Source: Oceanicola sp. 502str15 (GTDB lineage Bacteria; Pseudomonadota; Alphaproteobacteria; Rhodobacterales; Rhodobacteraceae). Taken from it: DNA of 64,000 bases. The notes beneath the pieces are model-generated. The model had not been told where the DNA came from. It did not search any database and saw only the letters and a program-made list of their open reading frames with translations. The DNA is taken from NCBI RefSeq assembly GCF_024105635.1, contig NZ_WYDQ01000001.1, positions 1,178,001-1,242,000 of the forward strand. Direction: 5' to 3'. How positions within the stretch are numbered: position 1 is the first letter of the stretch; the number at the start of each line of letters is the position of its first letter. The position numbers and the translations under genes are program-made. Positions 9,873 through 18,460 of this stretch are shown here, piece after piece.

Positions 9873-10457
9873 TCAGGCCTCCAGCTCGGCGTCCCAATAG
9901 AGGTAATCGACCCAGCTGTCGTGCAGGTAGTTGGGCGGAAAGCGGCGGCCCATGTTCATCAGTTCGCCCGCGCTCGGGGGCCGTGGCGGCTTGCGCAGGC
10001 TCATGCCGGTTTGCGCCAGCTGGCGCGAGCCCTTGCGCAGGTTGCAAGGCGCACAGGCGGCCACCACGTTTTCCCAGCTGGTGCGCCCGCCGCGGGCACG
10101 GGGCACCACGTGGTCGAAGGTCAGATCGCCCTTGGCCCCGCAGTACTGGCAGCGGAATTCGTCCCTCAGAAACAAATTAAAGCGCGTGAAGGCCACGCGC
10201 TTTTGGGGTTTTACGTAATCTTTCAACACGACGACCGAGGGGATCCTGATCTCGGTGGAGGGACTTCGCACCACCTCGTCGTATTCGGCGATGATGCTCA
10301 CCCTGTCGAGCCAGGCCGCCTTGATGGCCTCCTGCCAGGGCCAGAGGGAGAGCGGGTAGTAGGAGAGCGGACGGTAATCGGCGTTCAGCACCAATGCGGG
10401 GTGGTGTTTGAGGTTCGTGGGTTCTCGGACGAAAGCCGTCCTGAAATCGCCGTCCAT
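9873..10457 (-). CDS. HNH endonuclease family protein
   Basis: This 194-residue protein carries an HNH motif: CQYCG, then DHVVPRARGG with the catalytic His, then NVVAACAPCN and its Cys for the structural zinc. The first 90 residues (LVLNADYRPLSYYPLSLW) are the N-terminal part typical of a small stand-alone HNH family that is widespread in proteobacteria. It is not next to restriction, phage or toxin genes, so a defence role is not supported; a housekeeping DNA-processing role is more likely. It converges closely on the YbjN gene (9 nt between stops). Confidence 0.85.
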   Translation of the reverse strand: MDGDFRTAFVREPTNLKHHPALVLNADYRPLSYYPLSLWPWQEAIKAAWLDRVSIIAEYDEVVRSPSTEIRIPSVVVLKDYVKPQKRVAFTRFNLFLRDEFRCQYCGAKGDLTFDHVVPRARGGRTSWENVVAACAPCNLRKGSRQLAQTGMSLRKPPRPPSAGELMNMGRRFPPNYLHDSWVDYLYWDAELEA

Positions 10458-10678
10458 CTGCCTGTCTCCGTGCTCGTCTGCCTGTCTGTTCTTGCGTCTC
10501 GCGCCGTGAGTCTTTTTCCGACTATATCTGGGGTGAAACCCCGCGCAACCCCCGCAACATGCGGTGTTGTCTGAAGAAATGCCCCGATTCCGTGACAGGG
10601 GCGTGACAGCGCCCGGCCCGGGCGGGCGGCCGGAATGCTGCAGTGCCGCATATAGTGCGCCGCCCCGCGCCGACCAGC

Positions 10679-10701
10679 GTAGGTCGGGACTTGTCCCGAC
10701 A
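10679..10701 (-). repeat. Dispersed palindromic repeat, family A, copy 1
   Basis: The perfect stem GTCGGGAC-TT-GTCCCGAC is preceded by GTAG. It lies 45 nt past the stop of the minus-strand kinase gene at 10746. It is a variant (T for G in the arm) of the copies at 34684, 56614 and 59463. Confidence 0.65.
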
Positions 10702-10745
10702 TTCGGGCGGCGGCGGGTGGTGTCGGGGGGATTTTGGGGGCGGCT

Positions 10746-11579
10746 CTAGGCTCCGGCGAGCTTGAGGAACATCGCCAGAAGGCCAAGCTCGGCATCGGCC
10801 TCAAGCCTGCCCTTGGCGCGCCAGGAGATCGACAGCGCCACCTTGGCGGCCGCCCAGCCCAGCATCTCGGCCTCGCTGACCTCGGCTGCCGGCGCAAAGA
10901 GGGCCGCCAGCCGCAGGGCGCGGGCCGGATCGGCCACCAGCGCCTCGGCCCCCTTGGGGTTGCGAAAGGCGTTGGCGAGGTCGAAGGGGCGCGGGCCGGC
11001 GATGCCCTTGGCGTCGAAGGCGGTCCAGCCACGGGGGCCGAGCTTGACGTTGTCGTGGTGGAGGTCGCCGTGGAGGGCGATGGGGGCGCCGGCCTCTGCC
11101 AGAAGATGGCGCAGGAGCGCCCGGGCCTGTGTGATCGCGGCGCGGTGCGCGGTGCTCAGGCCCGGCGCGAAGTCCAGCGCGTAGAGGGCGCGGCACCAGT
11201 CGGTTTCGCTCACCAGCCGGGGGTTTGGCCAGAGGGCGGGTTGTGACCACAGGCGCCGGGCCACGGCTGCGAGGTGTTCCGCGGCCTCGCGGTCGCGGCC
11301 CTCGCGCACGAGGTCGCCCAGCGAGGGACCGTCGAGCCATTCCATCAGCGCCGCACCTTCGGCCCTTGCGATCACCTGCACCGCACCCTGCCCGGCCCGC
11401 TCGGCCAGATACCCGACGCCGTCGGCCTCGTTGACCATGGACGGGTCGTGCCAGAGCTTCAGCGCCGCCAGCCCCGCGCCATGCCGCACGCGCCAGACCC
11501 GCGCAATCGCGGTTTCGGCCACCAGTTCGGGCGCGGAGACCGCGAAGCGGTCGAGCAGCCAGCGCGGCGGTTCGATCAT
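10746..11579 (-). CDS. APH(6)-like phosphotransferase family protein
   Basis: This 277-residue protein resembles the aminoglycoside/hydroxyurea kinase family (streptomycin 6-kinase type). The catalytic loop HGDLHHDNV and the metal-binding segment FDAKGIAGPRPFDLA are intact, and the N-lobe has the expected lysine in ALKLWHD. The true substrate may be another small hydroxylated molecule rather than a drug. The frame opens further upstream to 11621, but that extension reads through a copy of the family A repeat, so I chose the ATG at 11579; neither start has a clear ribosome binding site. It is last in a run after the esterase gene. Confidence 0.7.
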   Translation of the reverse strand: MIEPPRWLLDRFAVSAPELVAETAIARVWRVRHGAGLAALKLWHDPSMVNEADGVGYLAERAGQGAVQVIARAEGAALMEWLDGPSLGDLVREGRDREAAEHLAAVARRLWSQPALWPNPRLVSETDWCRALYALDFAPGLSTAHRAAITQARALLRHLLAEAGAPIALHGDLHHDNVKLGPRGWTAFDAKGIAGPRPFDLANAFRNPKGAEALVADPARALRLAALFAPAAEVSEAEMLGWAAAKVALSISWRAKGRLEADAELGLLAMFLKLAGA

Positions 11580-11582
11580 GCC

Positions 11583-11603
11583 GTAGGGTGGGTGCAACCC
11601 ACC
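11583..11603 (-). repeat. Palindromic repeat, family A variant
   Basis: GTAGGGTGGG and CCCACC arms flank TGCAA. It has the same GTAGGG prefix and layout as the family A copies but a different loop. It lies just before the chosen start of the kinase gene, inside a possible N-terminal extension. Confidence 0.5.
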
Positions 11604-11657
11604 GCCCGGCGGGTCTGCCATCCCGCAGAGAAGGTGAAACCCACCACGCCCCTGCCC

Positions 11658-12329
11658 TCAGCCATCCTTCAGCAGGAACTCCCGCAGGAAGGCGAAGGCC
11701 TGGCTGAGGCCCTCGGGGGCGATGCCGTGGGGCGTGCCCTCCATGGTGAAGGTATAGACCGGGAAGCCCGCGGCGGTGAGCGCCTCGCCGGCCAGTGCCA
11801 TGCTCTCGAAGGGCACCAGCGGGTCCTGATCGCCATGGGCCAGCAGCACGGGGAAGGTGCTTTTGACCTCGCCCTTCAGCCGCTCCGGCTCGAGCAGGCG
11901 GCCGGAGAATCCGACGACCCCGGCGAAGGGCTCGGCGCGGCGGGGGGCGACGTGGAGGCTCATCATCGTGCCTTGGGAAAAGCCGACGAGGGCGACCTGG
12001 TCCGGGGTCACGCCCTCGGTTTCGAGCACGCTGTCGAGGAAGGCGTTCAGGTCTTCGACCGATTGCGCCATGGAGGCCTGCGCCTCCTGCTGGCTGGAGC
12101 CGTCCATCATGGGGATGGGAAACCACTGGAAGCCCATCGGGTTGTTGCGGCAGGGCTCGGGGGCATCGGGGGCCAGAAACAGCGTGTCGGGCATGTGCTG
12201 GCCGAGCGGGGTGGCGAGGCCGAGCAGGTCGTTGCCATCGGCGCCGTAGCCATGCAGGAAGATCACCACCTGTTTCACAGTGCCCGATTGCGGCGCGACC
12301 CGCCCGACCTTCAGCTCTCTCGGTGCCAT
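11658..12329 (-). CDS. Alpha/beta hydrolase, phospholipase/carboxylesterase family
   Basis: This 223-residue serine hydrolase of the short carboxylesterase type has an oxyanion segment FLHGYGADGND, a nucleophile elbow GFSQG, the acid in AHGDQDPLVP and the final His in GTPHGIAPEG, so the triad is complete. There is no signal peptide, so it is cytoplasmic. Its ATG follows the glycosylase TAG stop with no spacer, which shows tight coupling in the cobK-glycosylase-esterase-kinase run. The natural substrate cannot be told from sequence. Confidence 0.85.
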   Translation of the reverse strand: MAPRELKVGRVAPQSGTVKQVVIFLHGYGADGNDLLGLATPLGQHMPDTLFLAPDAPEPCRNNPMGFQWFPIPMMDGSSQQEAQASMAQSVEDLNAFLDSVLETEGVTPDQVALVGFSQGTMMSLHVAPRRAEPFAGVVGFSGRLLEPERLKGEVKSTFPVLLAHGDQDPLVPFESMALAGEALTAAGFPVYTFTMEGTPHGIAPEGLSQAFAFLREFLLKDG

Positions 12330-12980
12330 CTACAACGTTCCTTCCCGGTTTTTCTCCACCCGGAAGTAGGCCCAAAGCAGCCGCGCCGCAACCGCCCGCC
12401 AGGGCGACCAGGCCTCGGCCATGGCGCGCAGGGCCTTCTCCGAGGGGCGCTCGGGCAGGCCGTAGAGCATGCGGGCGCTCTCTTGCAGGGCGAGGTCGGC
12501 GGGGGCGAAGACATCGGCGCGCCCGAGGGAGAACATCGCGTAGATCTCCGCCGTCCAGCGCCCGATGCCGGGGATCCGGGTGAGGGTGGCGATGATCTCC
12601 TCGTCGGGCGCGAGGCGCAGGGCGAGATAGTCGACCTCGGCCTCCGCCAGTGCGCGGGCGTAGCGGACCTTGGGGCGCGAGAGGCCACAGGCGCGCAGGG
12701 CCTCGTCGTCGGCGGCCCGGACCCGCGCGGGATCGGCAAAGCCCGCCGCCTCGACCCGGGCCCTGATCGCGGCAGCGGAGGCTACGCTGACCTGCTGGCT
12801 GACGATCGCGGAGAGCAGCGCGGGGAAGCCGTCGGGCTTGAGGCGCAGGGGCACCTCGCCGCAGGCCTCGAGCGCGCGGGCCATCTGCGGGCAGTTTGCG
12901 GCGAGCCAGGCGGCGCCTTCGGCCACGCAGGCGGGAGAGTGGATGATGCGGCCCAGCCCTTGGGCGGGCGCGGCACTCAC
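12330..12980 (-). CDS. DNA-3-methyladenine glycosylase (AlkA/HhH-GPD type)
   Basis: This 216-residue base-excision repair enzyme removes alkylated bases. The helix-hairpin-helix motif RIPGIGRWTAEIYAMFSLG is followed by the GPD region containing ADLAL with the catalytic Asp. It lacks the FCL iron-sulfur Cys cluster of the MutY/Nth branch and the N-terminal Ada-like extension. The start is GTG at 12980, which overlaps the cobK stop as GTGA. The gene context is shared by position rather than by function. Confidence 0.88.
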   Translation of the reverse strand: MSAAPAQGLGRIIHSPACVAEGAAWLAANCPQMARALEACGEVPLRLKPDGFPALLSAIVSQQVSVASAAAIRARVEAAGFADPARVRAADDEALRACGLSRPKVRYARALAEAEVDYLALRLAPDEEIIATLTRIPGIGRWTAEIYAMFSLGRADVFAPADLALQESARMLYGLPERPSEKALRAMAEAWSPWRAVAARLLWAYFRVEKNREGTL

Positions 12981-13741
12981 AGGGCCTCGATCCAGTCCAT
13001 CGCGGCCTGGAGGGTTTCGGCGCGTGTCACCCCTTCGGGCTCGGGCGGGCGGGCGAGCATGGCGACCGGAAGGCCCATGGCGCGGGCGGCGTCGAGCTTG
13101 GGGCGCGCGCCTTCGCCGCCGGCGTTCTTGACCACCAGCCAGTCGACCTCGAGTCGATGGAACAGCCGCATCTCGGCCTCCACCGAGAAGGGCGGCACCG
13201 AGACGATGAACTCGCCGCCCTCGAAGGGAAACGGCCCGTCCGCCGCATCGAGCTGGCGGCAGATGACCCGCCGGCCCTCGAGGCAGCCGAAGCGTTCGAG
13301 CCCGGCCCGCCCGGTGCCGAGAAACACGCAGGCGCCTTCGGGGATCAGGCTGCGACAGGCCTCGGGCGAGTCGATCTCGACCCAGTCATCGCCCTTGGTG
13401 GCCTGCCATGGTGCGCGCTCGTGGTGCAGCAGCGGCAAACCGAGGCTGCGGCAGATCCCGGCGGTGCGGGCGGTGATGGATTCGGCATAGGGGTGGGTAG
13501 CGTCGATCACCGCGTCGGGCTTCCAGTCGTCGAGGAAGGCGCGGAAGCCCTCCGCGCCGCCGAAGCCGCCGGTTGTGGCCGCCACCGGAAAGGCCCGCCC
13601 GCGCATGGGACGCGCCAGGCGCACTTCCAGCGTGACACCTTCACGCCAGGCCAACGCCTGTGCCAGCGCCCGGCTCTCACCGCTGCCAGCAAGCAGCAGG
13701 AGTCTTTTGCCCCGATCCCGTATCATACCGACGCGAACCAT
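12977..13741 (-). CDS. cobK: Precorrin-6A/cobalt-precorrin-6A reductase
   Basis: This 254-residue enzyme reduces the corrin ring during cobalamin synthesis. Recognisable parts are the N-terminal LLLLAGSGESRALAQAL, VIDATHPYAESIT in the middle and WLVVKNAGGEGARPKLDAA near the end, all characteristic of CobK/CbiJ. I chose the start at 13741, where GGAG lies 6 nt upstream; an ATG at 13726 has no such site. No other cobalamin genes are in the window, so it is separated from its pathway cluster. The corrinoid activator at 687 is the only other cobalamin-linked gene here. Confidence 0.9.
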   Translation of the reverse strand: MVRVGMIRDRGKRLLLLAGSGESRALAQALAWREGVTLEVRLARPMRGRAFPVAATTGGFGGAEGFRAFLDDWKPDAVIDATHPYAESITARTAGICRSLGLPLLHHERAPWQATKGDDWVEIDSPEACRSLIPEGACVFLGTGRAGLERFGCLEGRRVICRQLDAADGPFPFEGGEFIVSVPPFSVEAEMRLFHRLEVDWLVVKNAGGEGARPKLDAARAMGLPVAMLARPPEPEGVTRAETLQAAMDWIEAL

Positions 13742-13844
13742 AGGTCTCCGGCGCCGCCGGGCCAAGCGTGACGTGGCTAAACAGACTGTTCGCAGAATGG
13801 CTTTGGCGCTTGCACCCCCCCCGGCCTTGGGCTCTAAACCGGCC

Positions 13845-15074
13845 ATGAGCACTGCCCCCCTGACCCCCGCCGGAGACGATCGCAAGGCGCGCCGCAACGT
13901 GACCGTTCTGGTCGCGGCGCAGGCCTTTCTGGGCAGCCAGATGCCGATGATCTTCACCATCGGCGGGCTGGCCGGGCAGAGCCTTGCGCCCAACGTCTGC
14001 CTTGCCACCCTGCCGATCTCGCTGATCGTGCTCGGCTCGATGCTTTCGGCCACCCCGCTCTCGGCGCTGATGCAGCGGTTCGGGCGGCGCGCCGGTTTCT
14101 GGGCGGGCACGGCGGGCGGTGCGGCGGGGGGCGCGATCGGGGCGCTCGGGCTCTATCAGCAGAGCTTCGGGCTGTTCCTGCTGGGCTCGCTCCTTACCGG
14201 TATCTACATGTCGGCGCAGGGTTTTTATCGCTTTGCCGCCGCCGATACCGCCTCGGAGGAATTCCGCCCCAAGGCGATTTCCTACGTCATGGCGGGCGGG
14301 CTGGCCTCGGCCATCATCGGCCCGCAGATCGTGAAGTTGACGGCGGATGCCTATGTCATCCCCTTCCTGGGCACCTATGGCGCGGTGATCGCGGTCAATC
14401 TGATCGGCTCGCTGCTGTTTCTCTTCATCGACATCCCGCGCCCGCCGGTTCCGGCCCATGACGCGCCGAAGGGCCGCTCGCGGATGGAGCTGCTGAAGAC
14501 CCCGCGCATTGCGGTGGCGGTGATCTGTGCGATGGTAAGCTACGCGCTGATGAACCTTGTGATGACCTCGACGCCGCTCGCGGTGGTGGGCTGCGGCTTC
14601 GAGACCGGCGATGCCGCCGACGTGGTGACGGCCCATGTGCTGGCGATGTTCGCGCCGAGCTTCTTTACCGGCCACCTGATCGCACGGTTCGGGGTGGAGA
14701 AGATCATGGCCACGGGGCTGGTGATTCTGGCCGGGGCCGGAGCGGTGGGGCTTTCGGGGGTGAACCTCGAGCAGTTCTTCCTTGCCCTCGTGCTGCTGGG
14801 GCTGGGCTGGAACTTCGGATTCATCGGCGCGACGACCATGCTGGCGGGCGCCCATGGTGCCCATGAGCGCGGGCGGATGCAGGGGCTGAACGATCTGATC
14901 GTCTTCGGCGGCGTCACCCTCGCCTCGCTGGCCTCAGGCGGGCTGATGAACTGCTCGGGCGGCTCGCCGCAGGCCGGGTGGACGGCGGTGAACCTCGCCA
15001 TGGCGCCGTTCCTCGTGCTTGCCGGGGGGGCGCTGATCTGGCTTGTGATGCGCCCGAAGGACACCCGCGCCTGA
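13845..15074 (+). CDS. Major facilitator superfamily transporter
   Basis: This 409-residue inner-membrane transporter has about 12 hydrophobic segments. The cytoplasmic loop after the second helix reads MQRFGRRAGFWAG, close to the MFS signature, and a long basic loop in the middle (DIPRPPVPAHDAPKGRSRM) separates the two six-helix halves. The start at 13845 puts a short hydrophilic tail before the first helix. It is divergent from cobK, about 100 nt away. The substrate cannot be assigned. Confidence 0.87.
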   Translation: MSTAPLTPAGDDRKARRNVTVLVAAQAFLGSQMPMIFTIGGLAGQSLAPNVCLATLPISLIVLGSMLSATPLSALMQRFGRRAGFWAGTAGGAAGGAIGALGLYQQSFGLFLLGSLLTGIYMSAQGFYRFAAADTASEEFRPKAISYVMAGGLASAIIGPQIVKLTADAYVIPFLGTYGAVIAVNLIGSLLFLFIDIPRPPVPAHDAPKGRSRMELLKTPRIAVAVICAMVSYALMNLVMTSTPLAVVGCGFETGDAADVVTAHVLAMFAPSFFTGHLIARFGVEKIMATGLVILAGAGAVGLSGVNLEQFFLALVLLGLGWNFGFIGATTMLAGAHGAHERGRMQGLNDLIVFGGVTLASLASGGLMNCSGGSPQAGWTAVNLAMAPFLVLAGGALIWLVMRPKDTRA

Positions 15075-15103
15075 GCCTGCCGCGGCCCGCGCCCGCCCGG
15101 ACC

Positions 15104-15133
15104 GGAAAAAGGCCCGCCCCAAGGGGACGGACC
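15104..15133 (-). terminator. Terminator of the haem peroxidase gene
   Basis: Read on the minus strand, a 10-bp stem with two G-T wobbles (15111-15120 with 15124-15133) is followed by five T (15106-15110). It lies 62 nt past the peroxidase stop at 15195. It may also stop the convergent MFS transcript, though the + side T run is weak. Confidence 0.7.
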
Positions 15134-15194
15134 TTTCCCGGAAGGGCCCGAGCCACCACGCCTGCGGGCCTTCCTGCCTGGTGAGGGGAAAGGG

Positions 15195-16688
15195 TTAAAC
15201 GCCGCTCACCGGCTGTCCGGAAATCCGCAGGATCGCGGGGAGGCCCCAGTCTGCGTTGTCCTGCCGGTCCTCTGCCGTCAGCATGCCGCTGGCCAGCTCG
15301 TCCTCGGGGGTCCAGCCCGGATCGGCGTTGACGAAGGCGCGCGGGTCGCCCTTGAGCAGGCCGGCGAAGACCGCCGCGACGATGGTGGAGCCGAGCCGGC
15401 CGAGCCGTGCCCCGCCCTGCCCTTCGGCCTCCTTGAGGATGTAGTACCAGAGCGCCGCCGGCTCCTCGGCGGTGAGGGTCACCGCGTTGGGCACGTTCAG
15501 CTTGGCCGCCACGTCGGGGCCCGAGGGCAGCTCGAGCGCGACGCCGCGGATGAGGTTGCGGGCCGCCAGCTTGTTGTCGACATGAGCCGGGTCGCCGTCA
15601 TTCTCGCCGAGGAACAGCAGGGCGTTGGCCAGCTTGGTGTCGATCTTGCGGGCCTTCTGGGGGAAGAAATCGGCCTGGTTGCCCATGTCGAAGAACCAGT
15701 CCCACTGCACCGTCGTCACCTCGGTGCGGGGCCGGAAGCCGCGCAGGTCGGGCTCGTCGGCGCCGGGGCCGGAGGTGATGTTGTTGAACAGCGGCACCCG
15801 CTTGAGCTGGTTGTGGGTGAAGTTGGTCTGGTAGCCGTTGCGCACCATCGAATGGCCGAAGCGGTAGGCCGCGACCGAAAACTCGAGCGGCATGTAGGGA
15901 TTGTACTCCCAGGAGTAGACGTCCTTGAGGCCCAGCTGCCATTGCACCCGCCCGTCCTTGCCCTTGTCCTTCTGGAGCGCGGTATCGACCACCGCGTCGA
16001 TGCAGATGCGGCGGATGAAATCGTTCCAGACGCAGTGCTGGTAGAGATAGGTCAGCACCCGGCGCGCCTCCATGAAGGGGTTCACGGCGCCTGCGGCGAC
16101 GGCGCGGTCGACCAGGGTGTTGTGGGCGGTGAGGAAGGCGAGCTGGATCTGGCTGACGATGGCGTTCTCGTCGTTGCGCTTGTCGCCGATGATGGCGATG
16201 CCATTGCGGTTGCGCGGCAGGTCGGCCAGCCCGGTGCCGGGGATCTCGCCGATCAGGAACTTGCCCGCGCCGTCATACATGAAGGGCTGGTCGCCCGGGC
16301 CGGTGCCGTAGACGCAATCGAGATCGAGCCGGGGCGTGCGGAAGTTCTCGAGCCCTTCCGGGTCGGTGATGGTGACGCCGAGCGGCGAGGGATCGAAGGT
16401 GATGTCATGGTCGACGAATTGGCCGAAGTAGGTGTAGCCCGCCGGGATGTCGGAGCTGAATTCGGCCTCGAGCTCGTCGGTGATCGCGTTGGCCTCGTCG
16501 GGGCTGAGGCCGGGGCGCTCGGTCATGTGGGCATTGGCGAAGGCGACGAAATGCGCCTCGATCTCTCCGAGCGGCACGCCGGGCGGAACCCAGGGCGTGA
16601 GGCCGGGGCAGATGCGCCCGAAACGGCCCTTGTAGAGCTTGGAACGCGGGGCAAAAGCGGGACGGGCGGGGCCTTTGGCATGTGTCAT
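15195..16688 (-). CDS. Animal-type haem peroxidase family protein
   Basis: This 497-residue protein belongs to the peroxidase-cyclooxygenase superfamily. The distal site YFGQFVDHDITFDP holds His94, and the likely proximal haem ligand is His279 in YRFGHSMVRNGYQ. The family uses H2O2 to oxidise halides or organic substrates. It has no signal peptide, membrane segment or RTX calcium repeats, so it is either cytoplasmic or exported by an unseen route. GGAGG lies about 10 nt before the ATG at 16688. It is a single-gene unit with its own terminator and a large hairpin in front. Such genes are scattered in bacteria and often horizontally acquired. Confidence 0.88.
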   Translation of the reverse strand: MTHAKGPARPAFAPRSKLYKGRFGRICPGLTPWVPPGVPLGEIEAHFVAFANAHMTERPGLSPDEANAITDELEAEFSSDIPAGYTYFGQFVDHDITFDPSPLGVTITDPEGLENFRTPRLDLDCVYGTGPGDQPFMYDGAGKFLIGEIPGTGLADLPRNRNGIAIIGDKRNDENAIVSQIQLAFLTAHNTLVDRAVAAGAVNPFMEARRVLTYLYQHCVWNDFIRRICIDAVVDTALQKDKGKDGRVQWQLGLKDVYSWEYNPYMPLEFSVAAYRFGHSMVRNGYQTNFTHNQLKRVPLFNNITSGPGADEPDLRGFRPRTEVTTVQWDWFFDMGNQADFFPQKARKIDTKLANALLFLGENDGDPAHVDNKLAARNLIRGVALELPSGPDVAAKLNVPNAVTLTAEEPAALWYYILKEAEGQGGARLGRLGSTIVAAVFAGLLKGDPRAFVNADPGWTPEDELASGMLTAEDRQDNADWGLPAILRISGQPVSGV

Positions 16689-16740
16689 TGCTGGAGTCCT
16701 CCTGAAGAACGGCCACGCCGGGGGCGCGGCATTTGCTGGG

Positions 16741-16810
16741 GGCACCGGGCAGAGAGGTCGGGGGAAACGACAGCTTGGCCTTGGGGCCGGCAAGCCGTCT
16801 GCCCGGTGCC
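16741..16810 (-). other. Long inverted repeat upstream of the haem peroxidase gene
   Basis: Perfect 13-bp arms (16741-16753 and 16798-16810; GGCACCGGGCAGA and its complement) enclose a 44-nt loop with smaller inverted stretches. It lies 53-122 nt before the peroxidase start and so falls in its probable 5' leader. It could be an RNA regulatory structure or a protein binding site. There is no T run. Confidence 0.5.
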
Positions 16811-16984
16811 TGCGACGAGGGTTGCGCCGGGGCTGACCCAGCGGCAATCGCGGCGGGGGCGCATTCACGCGGTTGCACCGGAGCATTCACGTTTCCGTAA
16901 CGGAAGCCGGGGCACGGGGGCGCGCGCTTTGCCGGAATCGGTGCGCGTGCTAGGCTTGGGGAATTAACCGGAGGTATGAGACCC

Positions 16985-17140
16985 ATGAAGACGAAGACCG
17001 CCCTGGCCGCCCTCGTGCTGGCCCTCGCTCCCGCGCTTGCCCATGCCGAATGCTCGTCGAGCCACGAGGTCACGATGACCTGCGCCGACGGCAAGGTCTG
17101 GGACGAGAAATCTGCAAGCTGCATCACGCCCACCGGCTGA
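16985..17140 (+). CDS. Small exported Cys-containing protein (51 aa)
   Basis: This 51-residue protein has a strong signal peptide (MKTKTALAALVLALAPALAHA, cut before ECSS). The mature part is about 30 residues with three Cys (ECSS, MTCADG, ASCITPTG) and a VWD motif before the last Cys. The odd Cys number suggests either dimer formation or one free thiol. CCGGAGG lies about 8 nt upstream of the ATG. I know of similar short proteins in Rhodobacteraceae but not their function. It probably acts in the periplasm. Confidence 0.7.
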   Translation: MKTKTALAALVLALAPALAHAECSSSHEVTMTCADGKVWDEKSASCITPTG

Positions 17141-17241
17141 GGCAGGAACGGCCCGGCAGAAACGCGGGCGCGGTAACGCCGCCTTAAACTCATCCGCCTA
17201 AGCTGGTCGGCAACGATCACTGCTCGAGGCGCGAGGCGCTG

Positions 17242-18381
17242 ATGTCTACCTCTCTTTCCCCGCTGCCCGGCGGGCTGGGTGCCTTTGACTCCCTGTCCGA
17301 TGATGGCCCCGCGTCCTCCGGCGGCCTCGGCGGGCTGCCTGCCATGGCGGGGGGCGGCATGGGCGGTGGCGGCGCGGCGAGCGTGAAGCTGTCGCGGCGC
17401 CAGAAGGCCGCGATCATCGTGCGGCTGCTGGTGAATGGCGGGGCCAAGCTGCCGCTCGCCGACTGGCCCGACGGGATGCAGACCGAGCTGACCCGCGCCA
17501 TGAGCCAGCTGCGCACCATCGACCGCGACACGCTGGCCGAGGTCATTTCGGAGTTTTCCGGCGAGCTCGACCGCATTGCGCTGTGCTTTCCGGGCGCGAT
17601 GGAGGGGGCGCTCGGCCTGCTCGACGGCCATATCTCGCCCATCACCGCCGCCCGCCTGCGCCGTGAGGCCGGGGTGGCCGCCAAGGGCGACCCCTGGGAG
17701 CGGATTGCCGGGCTCGATGCTGCCAAGCTCCAGCCCATGCTGGAGGAGGAGAGCGTGGAGGTCGGCGCCGTGGTGCTGGCAAAGCTGCCCACCGGCAAGG
17801 CGGCGGAGGTGCTCGGCCGCCTGCCCGGCGACAAGGCGCGCCGGATCACCCATGCGATGTCGCGCACCGGCAAGGTTGCGCCCGAAACCGTGGCCCGCAT
17901 CGGGCTGACGCTCGCTGCCCAGTTCGATGCCCTGCCCATCGCCGCCTTCGAGGAAGGTCCGGTGGAGCGGGTTGCCGCGGTGCTGAACTTCTCGCCCTCC
18001 GCCACCCGTGATGACGTGCTCAAGGGGCTCGAGGAAGACGATGCCGAGTTTGCCGACCAGGTGAAGAAGGCGATCTTCACCTTCGCCAATATCGCCGACC
18101 GCCTCTCGACCCGCGATATCCCCAAGATCATCCGCGGCATCGACCAGTCGGTGCTCGTCACCGCGCTGGCCGCCGCCACCGGCGAGGCCGAGCGCAGCCG
18201 CGATCACATCCTCGACAATATCTCCAAGCGCATGGCCGAAGGGCTGCGCGAGGAAATGGCCGAGCGTGGCAAGGTCAAGGAGAAGGAGGGTGAGGAGGCG
18301 ATGACGGAGGTGGTCGGCGAGATCCGCCGCCTCGAAGCCGCCGGAGACGTGATCCTGCTGTCGCCCGACGACGAGGAGTAG
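17242..18381 (+). CDS. fliG: Flagellar motor switch protein FliG
   Basis: This 379-residue protein builds the rotor ring that contacts the stator and transmits torque. After a 50-residue Gly-rich head, LSRRQKAAIIVRLL begins the FliG N-terminal domain, followed by the middle domain and a charged C-terminal domain around DDAEFADQVKKAIFTFANI. The Gly-rich N-terminal tail is unusual compared with enteric FliG. No other flagellar gene is in the window, so it stands alone. Start and length fit well. Confidence 0.9.
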   Translation: MSTSLSPLPGGLGAFDSLSDDGPASSGGLGGLPAMAGGGMGGGGAASVKLSRRQKAAIIVRLLVNGGAKLPLADWPDGMQTELTRAMSQLRTIDRDTLAEVISEFSGELDRIALCFPGAMEGALGLLDGHISPITAARLRREAGVAAKGDPWERIAGLDAAKLQPMLEEESVEVGAVVLAKLPTGKAAEVLGRLPGDKARRITHAMSRTGKVAPETVARIGLTLAAQFDALPIAAFEEGPVERVAAVLNFSPSATRDDVLKGLEEDDAEFADQVKKAIFTFANIADRLSTRDIPKIIRGIDQSVLVTALAAATGEAERSRDHILDNISKRMAEGLREEMAERGKVKEKEGEEAMTEVVGEIRRLEAAGDVILLSPDDEE

Positions 18382-18460
18382 ACCGCCCGAGCCATAGCCT
18401 CCCCCTTCCCTTCCCGCCGCCCCACGGCTAACCCTGTGCCACCACCCGGGGAGGAGCCGC

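Noticed and set aside
9873..10457. HNH gene as a sign of a mobile or restriction element
   Set aside because: No integrase, methyltransferase or phage gene is near; the family is widespread and chromosomal.
11274..13490. A 738-codon frame on the + strand opposite cobK, the glycosylase and the esterase
   Set aside because: It is a GC-driven shadow of three well-supported minus-strand genes and has no recognisable domain.
15582..16967. A 461-codon + strand frame opposite the haem peroxidase
   Set aside because: Composition is Val/Gly/Asp-rich without domain signals; the opposite strand encodes an intact peroxidase.
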